Part shown: in pieces, positions 21,222 through 33,791 of the stretch
Position numbering within the stretch: position 1 is the stretch's first letter
How the letters are laid out: each line of letters begins with the position of its first letter
Program-made: the position numbers and the translations under genes
NCBI RefSeq assembly: GCF_035594125.1
Contig: NC_087158.1
Span: 8,967,678-9,031,677, forward strand
Source: Scylla paramamosain
Lineage: Eukaryota > Arthropoda > Malacostraca > Decapoda > Portunidae
Reading direction: 5' to 3'
Length of the DNA: 64,000 nt
Notes under the pieces: model-generated
Databases searched by the model: none
The model's input: only the letters and a program-made list of their open reading frames with translations
What the model was told of the DNA's origin: nothing

Positions 21222-22360
21222 TGTAGCGGATCAATATTGTGCCATCTGCTAATGATATAAAATGTCCTAAATCATTCCTAATCTTGTCACTTTTTTTTAT
21301 GTGTTGTTAGTGGGCAGGGCCAAGAAGATTGAGAAAAATTGTTGGGTAAAAGCACAAAACAACATTGATGACTTAACTGTAAACATTTGTGATTATGTGA
21401 CATTAAAACAAAACTTTAAATTTAAAGTTCCTAAATTTTGTAAGAAAATGGCAGGCTGCTTTCATCATGATTCTCAGTCTAGATATTCAGTGATCATCTG
21501 AGTAATGGAATCTCTCTACCTGATGTTACTCCCTAACACTGATGGAGAGATCTGTCCTCTCTACCCTCAGGTCTCTAACATAACCCAACTGAATTTAACA
21601 GTAATGGAGGCTTTGTCCCCACCCTGTGTTCTACAGAGACTAGTATTTTAGCACATCTTTGTGCTCACTTGCCTGTGTTACAGTCATATCTAAACAATAT
21701 CTTTTCATTTAGTTGCAGACAACTGGTACAATTGGGGCACTTCCCTGATTGATGAATGAGTGTGTGGGACTACCTAATTTTCTTTTTGTCATCTGCAGTT
21801 ATAGCATACAAGTGACTCATATTGATGTACCAGCCATTGCACGTATCCATCATCTCTCAACAGTATACATAATCTCTGATCCAGCAGAGATGTATTGATA
21901 TTGGTGATATGTTTGTCTTTTCATGGGAAGAGCAAATTGGCATTTTATCTTGGCTTGCTGGTTTGTAACTGCTTTCTTGTCCTTTCTGCATCTAATTCTT
22001 TCATTGTGTAGTCATTCCTCATATATATATATTTTTTTTTTCATATAAATTTTGAGGAAATTTTTTGAAAGCTAGTTACCCTCTGAGGCAAACCCTTAAC
22101 CAGAGAAAAATTTGACAGTCTTCTCCTACCTTGAGTCATCACTCACTTCATAAGTCTTCCTCCTGTGATGCTGAATATATTAGAGATCAGCTGACTTTCC
22201 TTTCATAACTCCTTCAATTGAAATCTTGTCTATATATGCTGCTGTCTCATATTAGAATTTACCAGTTAAAGGGAACAAACTCCATCACTTGCTTCTTGTA
22301 GATAGTCTTCTTTTCCTAGGGGTGCTGACTTCATATCAACATTCACCTAATCTAATTTTG

Positions 22361-22512
22361 CATTGTCAAACTGTTCATATATCAATTTCACCACATTTCT
22401 GATATTGCTACCATCATCGAGTAAACCCTGTTCATCCATTGTCAAACTGTTCATATATCAATTTCACCTCATCACTGATATCACTACCACCATCATGTAA
22501 ATCCTTTCCTTT
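22361..22512. repeat. 76-bp tandem duplication
   Basis: Two units begin at 22361 and 22437 with CATTGTCAAACTGTTCATAT followed by ATCAATTTCACC, then diverge moderately through a CACTACCA.CATCA..TAAA block. Confidence 0.85.
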
Positions 22513-23062
22513 TTATCTTTCTCATCTAAAAGTGTTCTGGTTTAAAGGCACAATACATACTTGATTGATTTCAATACTATTTACATTTTTGCAGGAAACA
22601 CTTCTGATGTGCATCTAGCATAGTGATAACAGTTACTTGCTTTATATCTGTTTGCTTAAGTAATATTCAGTAATTAATTCAATCTTTGTACACAATGTAG
22701 AACATGCTTGATGTCAACTTTATACCTCTTTGTTATTGATATTCAGTAATTACAGTAAAATCTTCATAAGTCAGTAATCTATAAGTTGGAATTCCACATA
22801 AGTTAGCAAGGAAACAAATTATTCAGTTGAAAAAAGAACATTGATTTTCTTTAATTGGCATCATGCTAATTAAAATGAGTTAAGCCAGACGAATCCAAGC
22901 ATAACTAGTGTAGTGATAATTACTGTGTAGGTTATGACATGAAGCTAAGAAGGTTTTTTTGTTTTTGTTCTAATTGAAGATCAGCAAGTTTAGTTGTAAG
23001 TTTCAACATTATTATTGTTTAAAAGAAACTCCCCAATAATCTGATCTCCCTTTTTCTATATA

Positions 23063-23495
23063 TAGTAAAACCTCCATTAACTGAACTATATGGGGTGAGG
23101 TGGCTGAAGGTTTATTCGAAAATTATTTATCCGACAATACACTTTTTTGGCTGATTTCTATGTACATAAACATGTACATTTATTGTTATTTACAGCACAT
23201 TTTTTAGTACATTCTAAGCCGCAAGCTAGATATTTACAGCATATTTTGTCATTACTCACTGTACACAATTCACTAACTAGTCACTTAAGAGTTCACTTAC
23301 TATTATGGAACTACACACATGGTATTCACTCAAGAGCTCACTTAACTGTACACTGGTCACATAAGAGCTAACATAACATTATGCACTGTACCACTAGTGT
23401 ACTTTTGCTTGTCGCTCAGTCAGAGTAAGTTGATAAGGGTGTTTGGGTTATCCGATATTCAGCGTATTCAGGTTCAGTTTAGGGAAATTTTACTG
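23063..23495. mobile_element. Pogo/Tigger-type MITE, 433 bp
   Basis: The left end is TAGTAAAACCTCCATTAACT. The right end in reverse complement is CAGTAAAATTTCCCTAAACT. Both continue GAAC and both are flanked by TA (23061-23062 and 23496-23497), as expected for the Tc1/mariner-pogo superfamily. The interior has no homologous ORF; it contains several short CACTTAAGAG or CACATAAGAGCT-like internal repeats. Confidence 0.72.
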
Positions 23496-23797
23496 TATGA
23501 ATGGTGGTTGGGAGCAATTCAGATTATGAATAAAGGTTACTAAAAAATGCTCCAGGTTACAAGCAAATACATTAGTTACAAGTTTTATTTTTCCTCCTCT
23601 TTCTTAAAGTTCTGTCTTTAGTACCATGATCATGGTCTAAGCATCATATAAAATTTTAATTGTTAGGCCAGTTTCAGCTTTAATTTGGCATTTGGGTATT
23701 TCCACAAATGATTTTGTCCCTGACATAGCCCACAATGGGTTTTTGTTTTTTCTTCCTTCGATTACTCAATGCTTAAGATGTCTATGGTACGATATTC

Positions 23798-23803
<6 letters not shown>

Positions 23804-23882
<79 letters not shown>
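23804..23882. repeat. (AT)n microsatellite
   Basis: About 79 bases of AT. LINE-A copy 3 begins some 22 bases downstream. Confidence 0.97.
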
Positions 23883-23886
<4 letters not shown>

Positions 23887-23904
23887 TACTCTAAGGTAAA
23901 CATT

Positions 23905-25044
23905 TTCTACCCTTCTCTCTGTAACTTCATCTCAAGTTTCTTTTCTGACCGTTCTATTGCTGCTGTGGTAGACGGTCACTGTTCTTCTCCCAAATCTATG
24001 AACAGTGGTGTTCCTCAGGGTTCTGTCCTGTCACCCACTCTCTTCTTATTATTCATTAATGATCTTCTAAACCAAACTTCTTGTCCTATCCACTCCTACG
24101 CTGATGATACCATCCTGTACTTTTCCACGTCTTTTCCTAGATGTCCAACCCTTCAGGAAGTAAACATTTCACGCAGGGAAGCCACAGAACGCTTGACTTC
24201 TGATCTTTCTAAAATTTCTGATTGGGGCAGAGCAAACTTGGTATTGTTCAACGCCTCAAAAACTCAATTCCTCCATCTATCAACTCGACACAACCTTCCA
24301 GACAACTATCCCCTCTTCTTCAATGACACTCAACTCTCCCCCTCTTCTACACTGAACATCCTTGGTCTGTCCTTTACTTATAATCTGAACTGGAAACTTC
24401 ACATCTCATCTCTAACTAAAACAGCTTCTATGAAGTTAGGCGTTCTGAGACGTCTCTGCCAGTTTTTCTCACCCCCCCCAGCTGCTAACTCTGTACAAGG
24501 GCCTTATCCGTCCATGTATGGAGTATGCTTCACATGTCTTGGGGGATTCCACTCATACTGCTCTTCTAGACAGGGTGGAATCAAAAGCTTTTCATCTCAT
24601 CAACTCCTCTCCTCTAACTGACTGTCTTCAGCCTCTCTCTCACATATCTATACATTGCATATCTAGCTGTCTTCTACCGCTATTTTCATGCTAACTGCTC
24701 TTCTGATCTTGCTAACTGCATGCCTCCCCTCCTCCCGTGACCTCGCTGCACAAGACTTTCTTCTTTCTGTCACCCCTATTCTGTCCACCTCTCTAATGCA
24801 AGAGTTAACCAGTATTCTCAATCATTCATCCCTTTCTCTGGTAAACTCTGGAACTCCCTGCCTGCTTCTGTATTTCCCTTCCTATGACTTGAATTCCTTC
24901 AAGAGGGAGGTTTCAAGACACTTATTCATAATTTTTTGACCACTGCTTTGACCCTTTTATGGGACTGGCATTTCAGTTGGCATTTTTTTTATTGGATTTT
25001 TGTTGCCCTTGGCCAGTGTCCTTCCTACATAAAAAAAAAAAAAA
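23905..25044 (+). mobile_element. LINE-A copy 3, 5'-truncated
   Basis: The copy begins within the RT (just after the motif A region) at about 23905 and runs through motif B ([13 protein letters not shown]), motif C (HSYADDTI), the C-terminal region and 3' UTR to a poly-A at 25030-25044. The frame is open to about 24621 (within the thumb), then shifts near 24480 at an expanded C-run, with a deletion near 24640. This is a typical dead-on-arrival insertion in ashwin intron 1, sense to the gene. Confidence 0.92.
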
Positions 25045-25107
25045 TATTAGCATACAATTTCTTAAACAATTAAATACTTTACCATTGTTGAGGATTTGTT
25101 TCCTTAA

Positions 25108-26300
25108 CCCTAAATTGGTTTTTGTATGTTATTGGGTATAGGATCGATATCACTGGTCCAGTTGGACCAGCTGAAGAAAGTAATAAAAAAAAAATACAAA
25201 CTGTAATTTTAATGACCTAGACGGATACAAATATGAAAAAATATTTCCTTTTGAATAAAATCATAACAAATGTAGCAGATACAAATATGAAAAAAATATT
25301 TCCTTTTGAATAAAATCATAAGTGTAACATCAGTAATAAATAAATGTAATTGTAATAAGTTAAAAAATACATTTACTTCCACAAGACAAGATCCTTTTGC
25401 GAAATATTCCTTAAAAAATACAGTAATGAAATAAATTGAATAAAAAGTAGAAAACATGAGGTTGGAGGCTTGACCTTCAATAAACAAAACATCACAATCC
25501 TAGCCAGAAAAAAAATTGAGGTGCCTGGAATAAATTAAAAAAGACATAATTATTCTTAGGATTTTATATACCCCAGATCACAGCTATACTTGGAGTATGT
25601 CTATTACAATAATATTGCATATGTTTTAAAGTACATATTTATAAATATAAATATTTATCAAACCAAAAATAATCTTGTACTTACCTCATATTATAGGTTT
25701 CCACTGTATGGAGCATTAGTGGTATGGGATCGGTGGTTGGGGGTTGTTTCACTGACACACACCCCAGGCACCCAAGAAACACTTTCATCATACACTGTAT
25801 TCATTTATAAGTCACCAAAGACTTCCAATGTCTGTTTGGCAAGCATTTGATCCATTTTCTCTTGCGTTAGTCTGGTCCTCTTTTCCATATTGAAGAAGGA
25901 CTGGGAAATGGAAGGAATAAAAAAATTACTCATCTGCAACGTATTGGTACTGTTTAATGAGTAGCTGAGAGACCAGTGAACAATTTTTGCCAGCTTATTA
26001 TCAATAAAATATGGTACAATGTATACATAACCCTTTGTTATTACATTTTCCACTTTCACAGCTCAGAGAGATTACATATGTAACTTAGATGGTATCACCA
26101 AGTCCAACTAGGATCATGGTACTAACCTGTAAAGCAGTGGGAGCGCAGAGCAACTATGTGTACTTACAACAAGAAGCAGAGGAGTGCAACACCAAATGGA
26201 CTAGAAACACTGTACATGGAAGTCCAGGAAATATAGGGGGCTAAATTTTAAAATTAGGAGAATCACCGGTCCATGTGGACCTACGAAAACTGATCTAGGG
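25108..26300. mobile_element. piggyBac-type element flanked by TTAA
   Basis: TTAA occurs at 25104-25107 and 26301-26304. Inside it, the ends read CCCTAAATTGGTTTTTGTA and, in reverse complement, CCCTAGATCAGTTTTCGTAG. Each end has a subterminal short palindrome (GGTCCAGTTGGACC near 25159 and GGTCCATGTGGACC near 26269). TTAA targets and CCCT.. ends are diagnostic of the piggyBac superfamily. The 1.2-kb interior has only short frames. One (26059-25805 minus) contains EKRTRLTQEKMDQMLAKQ, which looks like the acidic/basic N-terminus of a transposase but is too short to be sure. Non-autonomous. Confidence 0.78.
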
Positions 26301-26370
26301 TTAATTTCCCAGTAATATTTTTCTTACTGGAGTTGGGAAATAACTGAGAAAAATACTGCTCCTGTTGTTC

Positions 26371-26417
26371 CTATGGTCTGGCAAATCTAAACCAGCACAT
26401 GTGATATATGATCCTCC
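26371..26417 (-). repeat. 46-bp inverted repeat partner of 30271-30316
   Basis: In reverse complement this matches 30271-30316 (GGAGGAT..TAT.TCACATGTG then C.(A/G)GTTTAGATTTGCCAGACCAT) with a handful of differences. The two arms bracket LINE-A copy 4. Confidence 0.7.
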
Positions 26418-26962
26418 AGATGCTGCCTCTGCTGGACCACCCCCTCCCTCAGCATGATATTCTTCTTTTCAGTCTATAAATTGTCATAATACTCTGTATT
26501 CTTATATTTAAACATAAAGCTATTGTTTTATGAATAATCCATTCCTGTTTGTGAATATAAAAAAACTTGGTGTAACACATGACATCCCACTTGGGCAGTG
26601 TTACCAGGGACAGCCAAGTGGAGTGAGGTGCAGCTGTCATTTAATTCCCCACCCACATCTGCACTACATGAGATCAGGTCATTGCACCTGCATCACTTAG
26701 ATCTACCACAGTGGAAGTCTTTCCAAACCATCCCACACAGTCAAGCAAAGAATTTTATGATAAAATAAGTCAGTATTTTTAAAGAGTGAAGAAAAATGAA
26801 GGAGCTCTTACTGGTATTTCAAAAGTCTGATTTCAGACAGTAGCAGCAATACAAGTGCATGAACGAACATTGGTTATATGACATGCGAGCAAGCACAATG
26901 AAGAGAATCATTGAGTTGACCAAATTATTGTCTCCCAAGAAACAGAAAGGGTGGATGGAACA

Positions 26963-29900
26963 CCTGCCAAAACAATAATTACTCCCAGTGAGGTCTAAAG
27001 CACTGTTCAGGGGGTGCTGTGAACTTATCATTAAACCCAGCTGTGACCTCACTGAACGTTTCTCTTTGTGTCTCACAACACAAGGGGGCAGTCACAGCCT
27101 GCCCTCTAAAGACAACTCTCTTCCTCCACACAAAACTACAAGCACCTAATAACACACACACCCTTCACTCAAAATTTTTAAAATCATGGCAACTCCTACA
27201 CCAGCCTCGGAGTCCCCATCTGGGGAGGGGACCATAAATGTCCCCAGGTCGGACTGCCTTTCCGTCGACGACCCTAAGTGTCTTGACACCCCCCTCAACT
27301 TTTTCTTCATTAACTTCTGCAACATTCGCAGTCTAAGATCTAATTTTCAATCTGTAGAACACCAACTCTCCTCTTCTAAACCTCATCTTCTTTTCCTCAC
27401 TGAAACTCAGGTGTCTGAGGCAACTGACAGTAGCCCCTTTTCTGTTCCCTCCTACTTTCTCTATCCTCATTTTCGATCCAAAGCTGGATGCTGCATTTAT
27501 GTGCGCAATGACTTAACCTACTCTCGTGCCCACGCTCTTGAATCTTCCGAGTTTTCCACCATCTGGCTACGACTTCAGAGTCATTCTCATACTAAATTTA
27601 TCTGTGCTGTATACCTCTCTCCTAACTCCTCTGACTATAAGAAATTCTTTGACTAAACTTCCAAAGTGGAGCACATTCTGACCTTCTTCCATTTTGCAGA
27701 GATCTCCATTCTTGGAGACTTCAATGTTCACCACCAGCTTTGGCTTTCCTCTCCCTTCACTGACCATCCTGGTGAACTAGCCTACAACTTTGCTATCCTC
27801 CATGACCTAGAGCAATTGGTGCAACACCCTACTCGTATTCCTGACCGTCTTGGAGATACGCCCAGCATTCTTGACCTTTTCCTGACCTCTAATCCTTCTG
27901 GTTATGCTGTCACCCTTTCTTCTCCGTTGGGCTCCTCCGATCACAATCTTATATCTTTATCTTGTCCTATCACTCCAATGCCTCCTCAGGATCCCCCTAA
28001 GCAAAGGTGCCTCTGGTGTTTTGCCTCTGCTAGTTGGGGGGACCTGAGGAGGTATTTTGCTGATTTTCCTTGGAATGACTACTGCTTCCGTGTCAGAGAC
28101 CCGTCTTTGTGTGCTGAGCGCATAACAGGTGATAGTGTCTGGCATGGAGGCGTACATTCCTCACTCTTTTTCTCGTCCTAAACCTTCCAAACCTTGGTTT
28201 AACACAGCTTGTTCTCGTGCTATACATGATAGAGAGGTGGCCCACAAAAGGTACTTAAGCCTTCCATCACCAGAATCTCATGCACTTTATATTTCTGCCC
28301 GGAACCATGCCAAGTCTGTTCTCCAACTAGCTAAAAACTCCTTCATTAACAGAAAATGTCAAAACCTTTCAAGATCTAACTCCCCTCGTGATTTCTGGCA
28401 TCTAGCCAAAAATATCTCCAATAACTTTGCTTCTTCTTCTTTCCCTCCACTACTTCAACCAGATGGCACCACTGCTATCACATCTATTTCTAAAGCTGAA
28501 CTCTTTGCTCAAACCTTTGCTAAAAACCCTACCTTGGACGATTCTGGGCTTGTTCCTCCCTCTCCTCCACCCTCTGACTACTTCATGCCACGTATTAAAA
28601 TTCTTCGCAATGATGTTTTCCATGCCCTCGCTGGCCTAAACCCTTGGAAGGCTTATGGACCTGATGGGGTCCCTCCTATTGTCCTCCGAAACTGTGCCTC
28701 CGTGCTTGCACCTTGCCTAGTCAAACTCTTTCAGCTCTGTCTGTCAACATCTACCTTTCCTTCTTGCTGGAAGTTTGCCTACATTCAACCTGTTCCTAAA
28801 AAGGGTGACCGCTCTAATCCCTGAAACTACCATCCTATTGCTTTAATTTCCTGCTTATCTAAAGTTTTTGAATCTATCCTCAACAGGAAGATTCTTAAAC
28901 ATCTATCACTTCACAACCTTCTATCTGATCGCCAGTATGGTTTCCGTCAAGGCCGCTCTACTGGTGATCTGGCTTTCCTTACTGAGTCTTGGTCATCCTC
29001 TTTTAGAGACTTTGATGAAACTTTTGCTGTTGCCTTGGACATATCAAAAGCCTTTGATAGAGTCTGGCACAAAGCTTTGATTTCCAAACTACCCTCCTAC
29101 GGTTTCTATCCTCCTCTCTGTAACTTCATCTCAAGTTTCCTTTCTGACCGTTCTATTGCTGCTGTGGTAGACGGTCACTGTTCTTCTCCTAAATCTATTA
29201 ACAGTGGTGTTCCTCAGGGTTCTGTCCTGTCACCCACTCTCTTCTTATTATTCATTAATGATCTTCTAAACCAAACTTCTTGTCCTATCCACTCCTATGC
29301 TGATGATACCACCCTGCACTTTTCCATGTCTTTTCATAGACGTCCAACCCTTCAGGAGGTAAACATATCATGCAGGGAAGCCACAGAACGCCTGACTTCT
29401 GATCTTTCTAAAATTTCTGATTGGGGCAGAGCAAACTTGGTATTGTTCAATGCCTCAAAAACTCAATTCCTCCATCTATCAACTCGACACAACCTTCCAG
29501 ACAACTATCTGACTATTCTTCAATGACACTCAACTGTCCCCCTCTTCTACACTGAACATTCTCGGTCTGTCCTTTACTTATAATCTGAACTGGAAACTTC
29601 ACATCTCATCTCTAGCTAAAACAGCTTCTATGAAGTTAGCTGTTCTGAGACGTCTCCGCCAGTTTTTCTCACCCCACCAGCTGCTAACTCTGTACAAGGG
29701 CCTTATCCGTCCATGTATTTAGTATGCTTCACATGTCTAGGGGGGTTCCACTCATACTGCTCTTCTAGACAGGGTGGAATCAAAAGCTTTTCGTCTCATC
29801 AACTCCTCTCCTCTAACTGACTGTCTTCAGCCCCTCTCTTACCACCGCAATGTTGCATATCTAGCTGTCTTCTACTGCTATTTTCATGCCAACTGCTCTT

Positions 29901-30248
29901 CTGATCTTGCTAACTGCATGCCTCCCCTCCTTCCGCGGCCTCGCTGCACAAGACTTTCTTCTTTCTCTCACCCCTATTCTGTCCAACTCTCTAACGCAAG
30001 AGTTAACCAGTATTCTCAATCATTCATCCCTTTCTCTGGTAAACTCTGGAACTCCTTGCCTGCTTCTGTATTTCCACCTTCCTATGACTTGAATTCCTTG
30101 AAGAGGGAGGTTTCAAGACACTTATCCACCAATTTTTGACCACTGCTTTGACCCTTTTTATGGGACTGGCATGTCAGTGGGCATTTTTTTTATTAGATTT
30201 TTGTTGCCCTTGGCCAGTATCCTTCCTACATAAAAAAAAAAAAAAAAA
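26963..30248 (+). mobile_element. LINE-A copy 4, essentially full length (3.3 kb)
   Basis: The 5' end is at about 26963 (CACCTGCCAAAACAATAATT), the 5' UTR runs to 27185, and one long coding region 27186 to about 30139 is followed by a 3' UTR and poly-A (30231-30248). It provides the best map of the family: no separate ORF1 is visible, only a roughly 40-residue leader ahead of the endonuclease. Boundaries agree with copies 1, 2 and 5. Confidence 0.93.
27186..30139 (+). pseudogene. LINE-A copy 4 endonuclease-RT ORF, broken
   Basis: ATG at 27186 (MATPTPASESPSGEG) leads into the endonuclease: [30 protein letters not shown] (about 27715) and GSSDHNLIS (about 27935). RT follows: KAYGPDGVPPIVL (28650), [11 protein letters not shown] (29038, catalytic Asp), [12 protein letters not shown] (29200), HSYADDTT (29297, catalytic pair), then the C-terminal region ending FKREVSRHL near 30120. 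Lesions seen: TAA at about 27654, frameshift at about 28130 (ACAGGTG for ACAGAGGTG), TGA at about 28822, a 3-base loss plus shift near 28965, and a shift near 29510. The protein would nick DNA and reverse-transcribe LINE RNA; this copy cannot. Confidence 0.9.
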
Positions 30249-31195
30249 GACGGGTGACAACACTGCACTGGGAGGATTCTATGTCACATGTGCCAGTTTA
30301 GATTTGCCAGACCATAATGATATTTCTGGCATCTAGTGTCTTAAACAGGCTTTTAAAATACAAAAAAAATGGCTTAAAACTTGTTAAATTATCCTAAGGC
30401 AAAGTGATAATTTCAGTAGCTAAGGCATTAACAGTTGAATGGCAAGTTCATAATCCACTATCAATAACTTAAACTTGCACATTGATCCCTTTTAGTTGGT
30501 CATTAAAATACACAGTGTTGGATGTCAGGCCCTTATTTTTTGTGGTTGGAACATTCAAACGTGTTTCAGAACTCCACTATCTAGTCAGATTGCCATACAT
30601 TGTAAATAAGCTTAACTTTGGCAGTTTAAATCCTATATCTTTGTTTTCTCATGTTTTGGATTTGTTCTTTAAGTGATGTCTAGCTTGGGGAGGACTTAAT
30701 TGACTTCTTCATATTGAATATTTTCCACCATTGCCTCTTACAGGTCAGCCATTTCTAATAAATCATGTATTTTCATCATTGATATAAATTTTGGTACAAC
30801 ATTCTAAATGGTTGCTTGCTTGATCTCAATTCTTGTGTGTTAGTGGCATGGATGAAGCCCTCATTTCCCTTGGTAACAGTGATGGTGCTAGCTTTTCAAC
30901 CTTGCTGTCGTGTGTTTTAACTTCTGAAGATCCATTTTTAATTCATTGATGGTAATTGATAGATCAGAATATACATTTTTTACAGGGTAAGCAAGTTATT
31001 AGTGATGTGTCATTAATGCACTGCAATGACTGCCCATTGCCACATGTTTTACTGAGCTAGGTTTATCACAAATGGAACTATTCCCCAGCAGAATCAGCAA
31101 TTTTGTTGAGTTCATTACTTTTTGAATTTAAGTGAATACCACTGGAAGATAGGTAACCCCAATGGCCCTGAATAGTCTTTTAGCATTTGGCAGTA
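30249..31195. other. ashwin intron 1 stretch, no gene found
   Basis: AT-rich sequence. Apart from the inverted-repeat arm at 30271-30316 nothing was recognised; the 64-codon frame at 30482-30676 has no family resemblance. Confidence 0.5.
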
Positions 31196-31978
31196 CAGTG
31201 GAACCTTGGTTTTCAAACTTAATTTGTTCCTGAATGCCGTTTGAAATCCGAAATGTTTTGAAAACCTAAACTGTCTTCCTCGTTGGAATCAATGTAAAAT
31301 AGATTAATCTGTTCTCAGACACCAATCCACCATGTCTTAGCAGGTATTGACCAATGGAGCACTCCCACCACTAAGATGGCCGCTCCACAACATCTCTAGC
31401 TTAGAAATTTTTTGTCCAGAAAGGATGTATTGAATGAACTTAGCAACACAGAACTTATCAAAAAATATTGTCTTGACCATGCTGGCATTCTCTTTGTCAT
31501 CACTCTAGTGAGGGAAGCCTTACATTGACACAGAGGAACAACCCACTCACTGTCAAAATCAAGGTAATCATAACACTTTGACATCTTGCTGCTGGGAAAA
31601 TGCAGTTATGCAGTAGTGATGGCATTGTGGGTCATAGAGAGAGCCACAGGAGGCTCGGGATTACTCCTGAGCATCGAACCTTGTTTGTTTATATCAAGGT
31701 TCTTCAACAGGATCACATTTAACTTGCTTCAAAGATTGAATTACTTCCTTACCATCTGTGTCTCCTCCAGATTTATAAAAATGAAGAATGTATTTATAGA
31801 AACTATAAATTAGTAATAAAATTGCAACTTTTGCTACATCTTGTAGTATTTGAAATCAAGTAACTTTGTTCAAAAAACGAATTATGGTACAGCAACTAAA
31901 GCAATTATGAGTTAAAATTTTTGTTTCGAAAGCCGAGTTGTTCGGAAAGGGAGACATTCTGTAGCTGAGGTTCCGCTG
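31196..31978. mobile_element. Mariner/Tigger-type non-autonomous element, 783 bp
   Basis: The ends are CAGTGGAACCTTGG and, in reverse complement, CAGCGGAACCTCAG, with TA on both sides (31194-31195 and 31979-31980). The inner left end (TTTTCAAAC..AATTTGTTCC) and inner right end (CGAAAGCCGAGTTGTTCGG) are also related inversely. No transposase coding is visible. A piece of the same family (its 3' third) recurs at 56085-56260. Confidence 0.75.
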
Positions 31979-32648
31979 TACTGTATTTTATGGTTCATAA
32001 GACACTTTTTTTCCCCTTAAAAAAAAAATGCATCTTCCAAGGTGAATGTTGAAGTTTACCTTAGCTTCATTTCATCCTCTTTTATGATACATCAGTATTT
32101 ACCTCTCATGTAAAGTCAGGTTGCCACTAATGTGCAATATTCTATCGCAAGTTGCATCTAATGCTGGGGGGTCAGTTTGCTTCCATGTCATACTCTAATG
32201 CATAGAAATTAAAACTTAACACAGGGCTGGGCCACAACAAGCCGCAGAGAAGGCCATAATGTGGAGTGGGGTAACACTAATGTCGGGAGTGAGCGCACTG
32301 CCACTGCCACCACCACTTCACTACCGCTAGTCATGATGCTACATAAGAACATAAGAAATAAGGGAAGCTGCAAAAAGCGACCAAGCTTACATGTGGCAGT
32401 CCCTGTATGAAATATACCTATTTCCACCTATCATCCCTATCCATAAACCTGTCTAATCTTCTCCTAAAGCTCCCTAATATCTTAGCATTAACAACATTCC
32501 ACCCATCTACCACTCTATTTGAGAACCAATTTCTTGCTATCTCTTTCTTAAACCTAAATTTTTCAAGCTTGAACCCGTTATTTCTTGTTCTATCTTGGTT
32601 GCTGATCCTAAGAATTTTGCTTACATCCCCCTTGTTATAACCCTTATA

Positions 32649-33791
32649 CAGTAAAATCCCTCTTATCCGGCATCAACAGGACCGCCGACATGCCGGATAC
32701 TTGAAGCATGCCGGATATTTGAATAGAAGTGAAATTATGTCCACAATCAGCACCCTACACTCATGCATCTTACCATAACAAAGATCAGCTGATCGCTGTG
32801 CCGCGCGTCGCCACCTGCACTGCCACCTCACACTCACCAACACACAATACTACTGTACTAACATTCTCTTTAATACTTTCCTCTTATAAATAAGTTGATG
32901 GGTTACAAAAATAAAGTACATATACACTTATTTGCTTTATTCAATATTAGCCAACATGTATAGCATACAATAAAGATATGAAAATGTACGAGTGTTTGTG
33001 ACACTTTTTCGCTCCCCACACCTCTCATTCAACACCCTCCGGGTCATCAACATCATCAGATTCTGTACTTGTTTGCCCCACTTCTTTTCCCTTACAAGTT
33101 ACTTTAAAATAGTTTCTAATGTCTCCTTGTTTGCAGCTCCTTCTTCTTTGCAGCAAAAACTCATTCTCAATGCAGTGAAGTCATAACATCTCGGGTTGAC
33201 ATGTATGTGCACTGCTCAGCAAACCTGACAAAGCCAGCTATGTGTTTCGCAGCCTGTTCCCAAGTTACTTTAGGCTCATTATCATCATCATCATCATCAC
33301 TATCATCACTAATTTTCTCTAAATGATCTACTACAGCGTTGATAAGTTCCTCGTCTGCGAGAGTGAATGTTACGGCCTGATTTTCATCCACGTCCACCCA
33401 TTCCTGTAACGCTTTATCTGTCACTTTAAGTTGCACATTTCCCCCATTTCCCTCAGCTCGCTCACCACCGAATTTTTCATGCCACCTACAAACCCTTCAA
33501 ACTCCTCATCATCCTCATCATCACACAACATCAAAGGGTACAATTTGCGCCAACATCACATCAATGTTTGCCTTTTAACATCTAGCCAAGCAAGTGAAGC
33601 CATGAATATCACATCCTTAACATTAAACTGTTTTTGGAACTCGGGGATTGTGTCGTCCTCGTAATTAATCATAATTTAATCGATTTTATGAGTACACATT
33701 GATTTTTTATTGATTTTAAGGCTTGGGGAAAAATGTGCTGGATACTTGAAGCTGCCGGATACTCGAATGCCGGATGAGAGGGATTTTACTG
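32649..33791 (-). mobile_element. Tigger-type (pogo) element copy 1, internally deleted
   Basis: TIRs are CAGTAAAATCCCTCTTATCC at the left and its reverse complement (..GGGATTTTACTG) at the right, with TA duplicated (32647-32648 and 33792-33793). CR1-like copy 2 has the uninterrupted target (TAACCCTTATACCACTT near 49826-49845), proving insertion and a TA duplication. The minus strand retains only the transposase C-terminal region. The inner TIR contains repeated GCCGGATA words. Confidence 0.93.
33167..33670 (-). pseudogene. Tigger transposase C-terminal remnant
   Basis: The main minus-strand frame (33436-33167) contains LKVTDKALQEWVDVDE, an acidic run (DDSDDDDDDNEPKVTWEQAA) and KHIAGFVRFAEQ, the tail after the DDD catalytic core in Tigger/pogo (CENP-B-related) transposases. 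A further piece upstream (about 33670-33440) is in another frame. The CENP-B-type DNA-binding domain and catalytic Asp residues are absent. Confidence 0.7.

Larger units (their letters stand above)
18856..23062. other. ashwin intron 1, first part: AT-rich, no gene found
   Basis: No ORF with homology was found. Noted structures are a G-run and C-run with CCTAA-like or TTAGG-like words (about 19230-19380 and 19600-19670), a 62-bp direct repeat (see 20737-21221), a tandem 76-bp repeat (22361-22512), and an isolated TA-CAGTAAAATCTTC pogo-like end at 22751-22765 for which no partner was seen. Confidence 0.6.

Noticed and set aside
21301..21501. 66-codon plus-strand frame in intron 1
   Set aside because: No recognisable domain, no splice signals, and base composition like the surrounding intron.
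22751..22800. TA-CAGTAAAATCTTCATAAG as a second pogo-type element
   Set aside because: Only one end was found; without the partner TIR the element cannot be delimited.
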